A DNA stretch of 64,000 nucleotides from Pocillopora verrucosa (lineage: Eukaryota; Cnidaria; Anthozoa; Scleractinia; Pocilloporidae). This document shows, piece by piece, positions 12,205 to 25,300 of the stretch. Location: positions 16,392,339-16,456,338 of the forward strand of contig NC_089320.1 in the NCBI RefSeq assembly GCF_036669915.1. Direction: 5' to 3'. The notes below the pieces were generated by a model, which ran no database searches, was not told where the DNA came from, and saw only the letters and a program-made list of their open reading frames with translations. The position numbers and the translations under genes are program-made. Every line of letters begins with the position of its first letter. Position 1 is the first letter of the stretch.

Positions 12205-13381
12205 GTTGTCATCTCTCTTGCCTTTAAATCCCGCATCTGCATATTGACGTTGACGTTTGTCTCATGCATGGACTCACTTAGGATTTAAGAAAGCTGGCAT
12301 GGACCTAAACCAAAATAACCTGTGAGTACCAGATTGGAAGGGATATCTTTTCGGTGGCATCATCAGTTGGGATCATTGTGATTTAGAATCTTTCTGTTTC
12401 ATGTGTTATGAGTAGAAGAATTTAAATGTACACTAAATTTATATTTATTTTGTTGGTTTTCTCTTCGCCTTTTTTGGGCGTTTCCAGGGATGCCAATTTC
12501 TGGATATTTCAAACCAGGAGAGTATTCTTAACCCCTCCCCACTGTGAAATACCCACGATAGTGTTGACCCTCCCTTACAATACTAAGGAAAAAGGCATTT
12601 TTTCCAGGATTCAAATTGTTTGTGCCTTATACAACACTAAATAACCCACCATAAACAATGTCACAAGCTCCCCTTTTTATAAAGTCTCTCCCTGACAAGC
12701 TTTTTGTCTACGACCTGAAATTTCTGGTGAGCTCCCTCTCTCCTGATAATAAGTCCTAAGGAGTAGTTGTATTGTTATTCCATTTGGCTGGATAGCATGT
12801 CATTTCAAGTTATCATTGTATTTGAAAGACTTAATCTGTTTCCATTTTGATATGGTTGGTTTCTATTAAGAAAAGTGTAAATTGTGTATGATATTAATTA
12901 GATCAAGGTAAACATTCAGGAGAAAATATTGAATTGCATTTTAGCTCTTGGAGAGTTCTTTTTAAGGTCCTCCTCCTTTATACGCTTTCCTGCCCCCTTT
13001 AATGAAAGTCCTTGTGAATCATTGAGTTTCCCAGGGCCTATTAGAGCTGTCATTGGAAGTGAAAAATGTAAGAGTTTGCAAGCTGGGAATCAAAATGTTA
13101 CACAAGAGTTGGATGATGTTTAATTTTTTGAAAATAGGAAAGGGATAATTTTAGCTTTAATGAGTAATGGACCCAAAATTGCTTTCAGAAAGAGCAAGGA
13201 TCCCTTTTCTCTAACCTCATTAATTTTGTTATTACTCACATTTTAAGCTATGGTAGTGGACTTTTTACTTTCTCCATTACTTGTTGGGTATTTTAAAGTT
13301 ATCAGCTTTTCAAGATGTTCATAGTAACAGACACGTCAGAAGCAGATTAATTTGATATGCAAAGACATGTTTGAAGTACAG

Positions 13382-16300
13382 GTCATGGTGCAAAGATGTT
13401 TATAATAAACTTAACCCAGACTTGCGAAGAGACTACCAATAGAATCTACAGAATGGAGAAGGTGAGAAAGATGAATATCATGATTTCCGGTCTAGAAAAA
13501 AATAGAAGACACATTTTTATTACCATCTGATCTAGGGTGGTCACTAGGCATCAGAGATTGCAGAATTCTCTGTCAAAATTGTATGGCCTAATTTTATTTC
13601 TTTTTTTTAATTCATACAAACATTCTCTGTTACTTTATCCCTTAGCTCCTATGAGTTACCAAGAAGAATTTCTCATTACAATATCAAGCAGACAAGTGAT
13701 CAAATAACGAAAATATCAATGGGGGATTATTATTTGGCTCGATGCTAAATTTTTTCAAATTATACACAAGAATTGTATAGCAGAAGAATTGTATAGCAGA
13801 CAGAATTGTATAGCAGACAGAAAAGAGAATTACTATAGGAACTTGGAGTGAAAGGGTTTGTGTTGTTCTACTCTTATTCCATTTCTTAATGAAAGGTTGT
13901 TAACCCCTGTTGCTATTAGAAGCAGTTAGGGAGGGGTGGAAAGGAGACATTCTTGGTTGGGTGAAATGGTAAAGATTCCATGAATATTTCATTAGTACTC
14001 CTTTTGCAAATAACATTTAATTGTGGACAAGTATCTCAGTATTATTTTCAGGATGTCAAAAGTGTAATGGAAGTTGTGCAGATTATTTTTTAATAAATGT
14101 TTCTTGGTTAACAAGATGATGGATTTTATTTTAGATCTTATGGAAGACCTGCCAAGACTGTAAAACTGAAGGCAAATTTTGTGCGTTTGTCTGAGGGTAT
14201 GCTGATGGATGTCATTAGTGTTAGTAGTGCTTCAAGTCTTCACAAACAGCCATTCTTTCATATTTTTGGCCTGATTGTCAGGTAGAAACTTGACAATATA
14301 TTCCATGTTGCTATATGTCTGTTTAGTATTAGATCATAGATGATATCAAAATGTGGTAAGAACGAAAAGTGGCAAGAAAGGCCCAGCTGATTTTTCCACT
14401 TATGTACTTACCAAAATTTTGACATCTTCTGTGACCCTTTACTATAAAGACCCACACAATGTGGATTCTATTCATTTTATATGATAAAAGTAAAATACTG
14501 TTAATGGTGATGTCATCTATGATATAGGAATATATCATAAGTAACACCAATCAAAATACATATATATTTCAGCTTATGATAAACTGTTAGATGAGCACAC
14601 AAGCTCATGTAATGACATGTAAATCAAAACTTTTCCAAGTGATAAAATACCTCACAGAAACTGCATTAAAATGGCAGTTTTAGGCTAGATTTTGCCTTGT
14701 CTCCTCTCTCCAAGCTTTAGTTATTGTATCTTTGAATTATCTTCCTCATCAGTGGACAATGTAATGTATGGCATTTGTCCTGCCAATACCAATGTTTTGC
14801 ATACTATTGTGAGTACCGGTAAATAAGGCAGTCAGATTGTCAACAATATGAACAGTTAACTGTAAAGGGAAATTGTTTTGGAAAACAACTTTGTTGCATA
14901 GTCTTTTACCCCAAGGTATCATTTTCTAATACAAGCAATCCAAAAGGATTTTCTTTGTTTTTTTCCCAACATCTTAGTTTACTTACATGCATTGTTTTAC
15001 AAAGTGGCTTTGAAAGTAATATGTAACATATTACCCTTTAACTCCCTTGATCTGATTATTAATTCTCTCCTCTAGCTGCTACACATTTCCTTGTAAAGTA
15101 CTGGGAGAATTTGGTGTTAGATCTAGATATCAACTTTAACCTAATAAGTTTGAGTATTCTCATTACCTGCTTGCTGGATATTGTATGGATATTATAGGAG
15201 AAGTGACATGTTAATCACAGAGTTAACAAAAGTCAAGTACGTTAAATGTCATCCAGTTTCTCCTACAAAATCATGGGATCTTTTCATTTGAAATGTTTTG
15301 GTCCAAGTCCATTCTTTTAATTAAAAGTTTTTTCATTTTGTTTTGCATTCTGGGTGGGAAATCCTCAAAGCTGTTTGTTGTAATGGTTGTTTTTTGGCTT
15401 TTTCTTCTTTTAATATTTTTTGTTGAAAATAAGTTGTGACCACAAGGTAAGATTGATATGGTTTTTGAAATTTGTTTTACTTGCATTGTATAGTAAGTTA
15501 GCTGCAACTACTGTCAGTAGGTCCTTGACATTGTTTATATTTTGTTGTAAAAGGAGGCAGATGAGTTTAAAAGTGGGGTAAAAGACAGCATCACAGCTTG
15601 GATGAAAAAGCTACGTGAAAGAAATATTGTGGACTGGATGATTATCCAAGTTGTGGCTCAGGACTCACTTAGGGGAAACAAACCAAAGTTGACACTTCCT
15701 CGCAGCACAGTGTTTGACAAATCAAAAGTGACTTTGGTGGCAAGAACAGTGAAAGGTAATCTACTGTCTGAGATTACATATTGTTTAGCTGCAAGAAATG
15801 AAAAAAATGCTTGTTTGTCATATTGTTGTTTCAAGTCAACTTTTGATTTAAGTAAACAGTACACTGTTGTGAAACCACATGAAAATCTACTTATGTGGAA
15901 GCAGCCTGTACAAAATAGGCTAATTTTGAGCTCTTGTCAAATTGACAACTTTTATGAAAAAATATCTCAAACTTTGGAGTGATGCATTTCAAACATTTGT
16001 TTTACAACAGTATGAAAAGAAAACTTGTGTTCATATGCACTCTTAGGCAAATGTTAAAACCTCAACCAGTAAGCTGCACATTACACAAATGTGCATCCTT
16101 TGATTATCCTGTACTGTTAGTTGGAAGTGAAATTTAATTCTTTCATTTAATAATCCTCTGATTTCTTAGAGTATCTAGAATCTTTTTTTGTACAAAATCA
16201 CCCCCCTAATGATGCATTTTTAAGGTCACAACAATAACAGAAATGATCACCAACTGAAGAAGCTAGCTCTTGATTGTTAAACATACATGTAGTCTCCTTG

Positions 16301-19300
16301 TCAGCACCCAAGGACATTTATGGAGAATGTGCATACTGATTTTAGAGTGTAAAGGGTAAAAGGCGTCAGTGTTGTTCAACCAGCCAGTATTTTACCTTTT
16401 TCCATCCTAGAATAATACACTTTGGGAACCTTTCAAAGAGAGCCAGGCAACACGATCTGCAGAATCATGGCAGAACTTGGTCACCAAACTACGGCAGTTG
16501 TTGTTACAGTCATTCATCGACACTTAGGGAAGTTTGAAGATCAAGTCAGGTCACTAAGGGAGAGACGGACTGAACCACAATGGAGCTTTACTACATACTT
16601 CTTATTGCATGTAAGATGTAATTTTGATATCAGAGGTTTGTCCACATGAAATATGCCCATGCCTCTTAATAGAGGTCTTTACAAACTCTGAGGAAAGGAT
16701 GATTTTCAAGGAAAAATATGGGACTCAAATTTAGTAGTAAAAGGGCAGAGTTCAAACAACCACTCTCTTTGCAAGATAAAAGATTTGATTCTAAAATCTC
16801 TTAAATCTATTGCGAGTAGGTTGCATACTCACTGTATCTTGTCTTTGTGTTGGTATGACCTTTCCCACTCCTAGGAGTGAACTAAAGACAATTTTGATCG
16901 TGAAACAGAAAAGTGATGAGAAATGGGATAAGATGAAGTAGGGGTAATGTTTGATTTAAACCAAATTCTCAGAGCAAAACATGTGAAATTTGGGGCAGAT
17001 ATTATGGAAGATTGCTATTTAGGTTTTGGTAGTAAGGGGGTTAAAACCACTTGTTAAACTGGGCTGCTGTTTGAAATACACCTCTGAGATATTATTTTGT
17101 TTTAATATTCAGGAGGAATTGTCCTTTGTGTTTGAGATGCTGGGTCCTCTATGAGAAGCTCTGATTCAATATGATGAAATAAGATGCCCTTCTAACTCAG
17201 CTGGTCATCAACTCTAAATATAAAGGTATTGGGAGGGAACAGTTATATGTGTTTTATTTTTCTCCTTCTCTCAAAGATCAGTTAGACCAGAGGTTTTCAC
17301 AAGTTCACATGGTTGATTTTCACATTGGCAATCATCTTATGGCTGGGGCTTCCTTGTCTGAACAGCCATTTTTTTTCTACAAGTATTTAAATGAAGTGTA
17401 GATTATTATCAAATCAAGAATCTTCTTTGATGTATTTGTATTGCTTAACTTTCCTTAAAAAAGGAAAGCATGTAAACTCTGACTTATATTTACCTTTTTT
17501 TCCTCACCAAGAGCCCCTTGACTGCATCGATGTCTTCATGCGAGACTGTAAATGTTTTGATGGAGTATTGTTAGCTAAGAGTTCTCAAGACTTCTTGCGA
17601 CAACTCATCAAGACTCAAGAAGCCAGCTATGTTGACCTGCGAAATTACCTTTTTTCCCGACAATGCATCCTTCTGTTGAAGTTGAAGCGCCGTGCATGGG
17701 AAATTGCTCAACGTTTGTTGGAGTTCTTACACAATCTTGTTCATGAACTGGCAATGGATGAACTTAAGGTATCAGAGTAATTTTGAGAAGTTTTCTTCAT
17801 ATTGGAAATAGATGATCTCAAAACTGCTAGGGATCCACAAATATATTTGTCTGAGATATCATGAAGTTCCATTTGGCGAGATTTGGCGGCTCAGAGGTTG
17901 GAATTCTTAACTCAAACGTAATGTTCTTGCGTTTCTCAGAGGAGCGGGGTCGAGCGCGAGGCAAACGCTAGGAAAGCGCGTGGAGAACGCTTGGAAAACA
18001 CGAAGAATGCGCGAGGATAGCTAGAGGAGTGCCTCCCCTCGCGCGTGTCTTTTCCCTCACGTTTGCCTCGCGTTTGCCTTCTCTCGCCTGAACCACGCCA
18101 AAGAAAGACATCTGTTATGAAGGAGAGAAGGACTGTGTGACAACAGATCAAGGTCCAAGCCCTAACTAAGGGCTTAGTGTCGTGTTATTGAGGAAGACGC
18201 TGAATTTTTAAAGTACTTCTTCCCACTCAGGAGGATAATGATCATACTCCTGTTAATAGGATAAGGGTCACCACTGTGTTCAGGTTCTTTGTGTCATATT
18301 ATCGGGCAAGATATTTTATTTTCAAAATAATTCCTCCCGCCCGGGAGGCTGTTTGAGTACTGGCGGATTCTCAGGGAAACTTGACTTACTACCAGGACGT
18401 TACCTGTGATGAAGTTCACGGCGTATCATCCTATCCAAGGGAGTATCAATGCTCCTATCAGCTTCATATTCTTGTTAGTGCGATGACCTCTAGCACTTGA
18501 AACTCACAAGGCATAATCTGTTACTTTTCTTGGCTTAATTTTTTTCTTCAAGATCTCCATGCCGACTGGTGGAGCATCGTGCTGTATCATCTTAACGAGC
18601 CTGGAGGTGTTAAAAGCTTGTGAGGAACAATGTTTTCGGGAAGATATGATTTACAGTTTGCATTTTGCTCTTCTATACCAGTATGCTAAACAAAAGGTAT
18701 CATTCATCACGCATTTTCTTTGGTGTCGTAAATCTTAAATCAACGTAATCAAGAAAGGAGCCAATAAAAACTCAAAATAAAATGAGGTAAACTGCCTGAA
18801 GAGCGGGAAAATGAAAGCCCGGGAAAACGCAGGTGACCAAGACGCGGTCGGTTTTAGTTTTGAAGCTGATTTGTTTTTTCAGACTGTTAAAATTGCTGAA
18901 AAATTTGCTGCATCTTGTCTCTACTAAGGTGCGCATGAAGCCAAATAAGATTTTGCTCGTGTCAAATTAAGAAGTAGAGGTTTTCGCACAAAACGTTTCT
19001 AACTGCGTATTGTTCCATTTTTTTTGTAGCTGGATGAATTGGGATCTCTTTGTGGCCTTTTGCCTGATACCACTCCAACAGAAATTGCTCAACAGATTAC
19101 TGATACCCTGCTCTCCGGGATAGCTAAAACACAATCCGATGGTAGGTTCACCTTAATTTTTATGTGTTCATAATTGTGCGAGTCTGTTTAACATTGGTAG
19201 AGTCTACCATTTCCTCCACTAACCGCATCAACAGTACGCCAGGTGGTAACCGGTCGGATAGTGTTAGTCTTTTTTTTGATATATTTCTTTTGCTCGCTCT

Positions 19301-22300
19301 TGTGCATCTTGCGAATGCTACGGAAGATCGGAACATCTGGAGAGACAGATAAGATACTTGGTACAGGTAGTCTGGTCAATACGGATAGGATAGGAAAGGA
19401 TTGACGGTGCAATTTTTGTGTGCCGTTTTTCTGCCTTAAACGGAATATATACCACTAGGCTGAGCCTTTTAGGTATTCGTCTAATTTTGCGAATAATCAA
19501 ATCACTAAGTGTATTGTGAAATATTGGTAAACGGACGAGCAATCGCTAGTCTTTTTATAGGTGTAAAACACCTTTCCCTTGTTGTTTTGCAGGAGATCTT
19601 CAACCCAACAGTCCATCAACAAGACTCCAGAAGGCTCTGTCGTCGAAAAATGCCTTTCAAGCACTATACCTGGTGAGAAGAATAGGCCAAGTTGTTCGTT
19701 ATATTTTAGTACCAAATCAGATTTACCATGCCAGCATACAGTGTATGCATGGGGTTAATCCAAGTTGGATTATATCTGGTTTAAACAATCCAGTCCAGCT
19801 TTGTTAAATTGCTACCCTTGGAACAGAAGAAGTGTTCGTTTGAGAGAACACTTTGCTTTTAAGAGGATGTATGCGTAGGGTTTTTGTGCGTTCGAAACCA
19901 CGAGTCAGAGTTTTCCACCTAGTTTTGAAGTTTTCCATGCGGTGTATTTCCAGCGACCTTACAGAACAAAGCTGAACATTTCTGGTGTATTTCCAACGAC
20001 CTTACAGAACAAAGCTGAACATTTCTCAGAGACAGTGAGAACTGAATTTTTTTTTATGAAAAGCCTCTCAAGCGCGGAATAGTTTGGAGTTTATGCATCT
20101 GATTTCCTTAAAAGATGCTGTGATTCTTTGAGCCAATTACTGAGTGAGGTGTAGGAAAAGCAATGTACAACCGTATTGATTGTATTGATTGATAGCCGTA
20201 CCCTACTTACATCTCAACAGGATTTGACAGAGCGAGCAATCGAAGTCTTTAAGAACATCGGTAGAGCTCGAGCTGCTAAGGTTCTAGGTGTGGACCTGGC
20301 ACAGTTTTACTTGTGAGTGCGAAATATACCAATATGATAAATCTGTTTGTTTAAACCAGTGATAAATATGTATATTTTTATTCTCATCATTATTATTTTA
20401 CCCTGGTATACTCTTGGACATTTTATATATTCAAATGACCTGGCTTTGCTGCAATGTGCGTACTGTTTCAGACTGGTTATTTTTTCAAATGTGTAAAACT
20501 TCACCATTCTCTTCTTCATGAATCTATAAGGAATTTACTGACTTTTATTTGTGTCCTAATGAGGAGGTTTATCAGCTAAAAATTCCTTTTGCTCAAGCTT
20601 GAATTTCTGAAATCAGAGACCAGAGAGAGTCGGATCAATTTCAGATTGTAATGAAGCACAGCCAGTGTAGTACAAAATTACTTTCGATGGTCAATTAAAT
20701 CTTTTAAGATCAAAATTGGTCGCAGTGAAGAGCAAACTTGTAAGAAACGTGGTCGCTTAACGGTTGGTGCTCTGGACTTCAGGTCTAGAGATCTGGGTTC
20801 GAGATCTGGCTGGGTCATTTTGTTGTGTTCTTGGAAAAATACTTAACCCTCATGGTGCTTCCCCTCCCTCCACCCACTCTACCCATAGGTATACATGGGG
20901 CCTTGGCGAACTGTCAGGAAATCAGACAAATGAAGTGGAGGGGGTGGGGTGGGGTGGGGGGGTGACCTGCTATGGATGAGCATCCCTCTCCTTCAAGGGG
21001 AGTAGCAATATTTCCAGTCCCTTCATGTTACGCACACCGTGAAAAGCTCCGACAGTACAAGCTAGTAAGCTTGAGTGTAGAATTAACCTTTTTTTAACCC
21101 TTAGGAGTGACCAGTATCTAATTTCTCCTTACAATATCACCCTCGAATCAAACATTAAGGTCATGAGAATAGAGGAAATGCTCACCAACTTAAGCAGCTC
21201 TTGATTATTAAACAAATTCTCTTTGCCAGTACCTTGGGGAATGTATAGTGAACAGTATGGAGAATATGGATACTGATGTCAGGGGGTAGAGGGTTAAAGA
21301 GCCCGCTGTTGGTTATGCCCATGTTTGTGTTGATTTTTAGTTCCCGTGGAGAGTTTTACCGAGCAGAGCCTCTGCTTGTTGATGCATACAAGATGTACAA
21401 ACACGAGAGGTGGATTCTGCTTGCAACACAGTGTTTGGGTCAAACTGGCTCGCTGTCAAAAGCAGCTCAAACATCTTGACAAGTATCCTTTAGAAATTTG
21501 ATCAGAACTGGAATGTTTTGATCTCCATATTGAAATTAGAAAGCGGGGATCTTGATTCCCAAACGGCGTAAGATCAGTCTTAAATTACTACTATTTGAAG
21601 GACTACTAGCAGGATTGAAAGCCATCCTTAACCCATGAGATATGCTGCCTCCTGTTCGATTTTGGCTTGTGAGCAGAGTTTGCCATCCGAGAGGAGGTCC
21701 CACTACACTCAGGAGTTGTTGCAAGTCATGCGAGACACAATGGATTCAGGTATTCACAGCTTTGGAAAAGTCGGGTCGATGGAATAATTCACGAAAATTA
21801 TACAACCCTCGAAAGTTCTCAAATGTTGTATCAAATTCTCAGCTGTCTTCAGCCCCCCTCTACTTCAAGTTAAAATAAGAATTTTTAAGTCTGTTTTAAA
21901 ATCTCTTTAAGGGAACATAACCCCTTACTCCTCTCTTCTTAGAGGCTTTCCCCATGCGATGATTGGTGCCTTCCCTCACATCTTTCTAGACATGGGATAC
22001 GAAATCAGTCTCAACTTATGCACAACTTAGTTTGTAGCGAGTCAGCAACCCGAGTGGCAGTCATTGTCAGACTCTAAAGATTATATCGTTTTAAACAATT
22101 GAATAGGTGTTGAGCTGAGATCAAAGGTGTTGAGGTGCACCTTGCGTCGCACTGTATTCATTTACCTTCAATTTCGTATTCTCCATGTTATGTTCTAGCG
22201 CAAGCCATCATTGTACGAGCTGAACCATTACTACGAGTAGAAGATGTACAAATTGATCTGATGAAGGGTATTGGTAGCGTTGGAGAGAGTATTAATGTCA

Positions 22301-25300
22301 AACTCAAGCTGTTCAGCGCTCTGGAGGAGGTGATGCTTGCTTCAGTATTTTTGTTGACAAAATGATTCTCTAACTCCTTTTCAATGTTATATACTTGGAC
22401 TGTTTTTTAACCTCTTAACTCCAAAGAGTAACTAGCAACTAATCTCACTCTATGGTATCACCACCGAATCACACATTAAGGTCATGAGTATTAAGGGAAT
22501 GATCACCAACTTAAGAGGTTGTTGATTTTTAAACGAATTCTCCCTGTCAACATCAAAGGAGGTGTAGAGAGAACATTATGGAAAATATGCAAACTAATAC
22601 AAGGGTGTATTGTGTTAAAGGAGCAAAGCACTGATGTATTGAGTCCCTGTAGGTGTCAGCGATTTGCCTCAATGGTAATACGTGGAATTAATCGTTGACA
22701 AGGTCCCCCAGGAGTGGTTAAAAGGATTGAAACTGTTTGCGAATGATATACTCGTACAATTTAGAAAAAATTAGTCCAGAGGGACAAAGCTGCTTTTCTT
22801 TGTTTCCCTCAAAGGAGGTTACTTGTGGACGGATCAGCTTCAGTATTCAGACAAATGATCTTAAGCGTGTGGGTAGCATTCGTTCAAGTAAGAGAAACCG
22901 AGCTACGTCTCCGCCAGAAGTTGCAGAGAATAGGCTGTCTTCAGCTGCGCTCTCTGAAGAAGACTTGTCAGATAAACCTGTCACAGAGGATCAAGCAGCC
23001 GGTACGACTTACCGTTACTTTGATTTTTGTTATGATATCGCGTGTAGCAACTAGTATTTCAAAAATAATTGCTAAATAATTTTTTATTTTATTTTATTTG
23101 CGTTTTTGCGTGAGGTTACGCAAAGATTACGTAAAGGTAAACAATTTTCTCTCATCAGTATTTGTTTGCTTCACTCGCCAGCACTTGTCATTTAGTTGAT
23201 TTTCGTGCTAGTAGTTTTTCGTTCTCATAATCTATATATGTTTTATTAGCGTCCTAGTTTTGTTTCTTTTAGTCGTTTCGGTATATTATCTGGTTAGATA
23301 ATTGTTTTTATTTGTTTTCGGTTAAATTACACCTCCATATACATTCATTTGGATAAATAAATATTAATGCTTTCGATACCGTGGCGAATGATTTGTAGCA
23401 TTTACCTATATCACACAATGACTCCGTGTGACGCAGTGTCTTAGAATCACACTAAGATTTTACTTGAAGGAGAAATTAACTAAATCTAAGTATAATTACC
23501 CGAAGAGAGGTGGAGAGAATTTTGAAACTTAGGTAATTTGTTTCCCGGACTAAATACGTCAAAGTTTGTAGGTTTTGAATAATTTAATCCAGCAAAATCT
23601 TCGCCATCCTTAACCTCTAGCCTCAGTATCATTGCGGAGTCAACTTCATGTTTGATTCCGCAATGATACTGTATTGTGAGAATAGACGAAATGATTACCA
23701 AGACGCTAACTAAAGAGGCTCATGATTCATAAGCAGATTATCTTTGTCAGTACAATGGTAAATATATAGAGAGAACAGTATAGAGAATATGCATACTGAT
23801 GTTAGGGTGTTAAAAGGTTTATCCTTATCGTTTTCTTTGGATTTTTGATGTGCTCTTCCCATTTCAGACGGAGAAGCGCTCTCTGAAGTTGACAGAGTAG
23901 AAAAATCTCGTCCGCTGCCCCCTCGACCGCCATTATTACCAGAGGTGAAGAGTGTAGAAGAGTTGAATGTTTTAACAGATGGAGGTGACTCAGACTGCTG
24001 TCTACAATGCTTCAATGTTCCCTTGAAATATGGGGTCAACGAGTATAACCTCACTGCACAGGTTGGCTTTCTTATTCATTGTTGGAATCAAGGTGAAGTC
24101 GTTCAATTGGCGGACAACTATATCTAACGGATGGATCGCTATCCAGGGGATAAGAGGTCTCATACGCGCTGCGCTACCCACTGGATAGAGATTTATCCAG
24201 TGGATAGCGTTGTCCGCTTTTCGAACAATTTGACCCTTTTACTCTTTAGAAAGTAGAGTGACCCACGTAATGAGTGGTGATGGTACAAACCTAACGTGAC
24301 GTACGTGAATGGTCAAACACTACGAGTATAATCTGGGGTGTGGGGGAGGGAGGGAGGGAGTTTGCTAGTGATGGCCTTGCATCTATCCTCTGGGCGTAGC
24401 AGTACCCAAAAACCCTTTATGAAGTTGAAACCTGGCGATCGGATGGCTGAACAGCTGATTAACAGAGGACTCAGTATCTAGCTAATCGTTATACCATACT
24501 CCTGCCAACGTTTGTCTGAACACTTACTGCCTCCGCTTGCCCCTCTCATTGTTGGCCGATGCAACGAAGACACTGGAAATGAACAGCATTGGAAGGGGAA
24601 GAGGGACGAAAGAACGTTGTAAACGTTAGAGACGGAGTGTAAGTCTATATGTAAAAAGTGACCTGCATTCAGCAAGGATTAGTAATATCAGGAGCGTTCT
24701 GGTTAAAGATGGGGTAAGAAAGATGATACAGTTTGAGCTCAGTTCATTATTCTTACCAGTTTGAAATCCTCTCTGCAGCTGTCCGAACCAGGTAACTATT
24801 TCCTAAGGCAGCTTTGTGTGGAGATTGGTCGTCTGGACTTTGTTTGGCCACAGTTATCTCTATCAAGGCAGTCCAGAGGATTTGCCATCGTGTGCGATCC
24901 TCCACAAATAAACTGGACTCACGAAAGGGGTTTGTCCTTCTGTTTATTTTATAAGGAGACTGTTGTTAATTGGCAATTCTAGAACCTTGTAATTACAACG
25001 CCATGACTGTTGGCTGGTTATGTTAGCTTGTCTTTCTGGAATATCCAGATTACATAGCGTGCTCCAAAGAACAATTGCATACTCAGCAGATTGGTAGAGG
25101 CAAGCGAATATCCTTGTTCTTTCACAATGTATAATTGCTCATATTATCTCCCCCATAAGTGGTACTGCAAATCATTTTGCTGCTTTTTTTTCCTGGACTT
25201 TTTTCCGTAGTGCAAGTATTCGGCCTCTATGTAATTTTATATGCCAAGGCTCAACAGGCTCAACAAGATTTTGTAATCTATTGTCTTTTACCTTAATGTT

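Noticed and set aside
15730..15982. Long open frame running past the TRAPPC10 exon at 15554-15755
   Set aside because: The family match continues in another frame (KSDFGGKNSER) to a GTAATC donor at 15756; the longer frame comes from a one-base deletion near 15720 and intron sequence.
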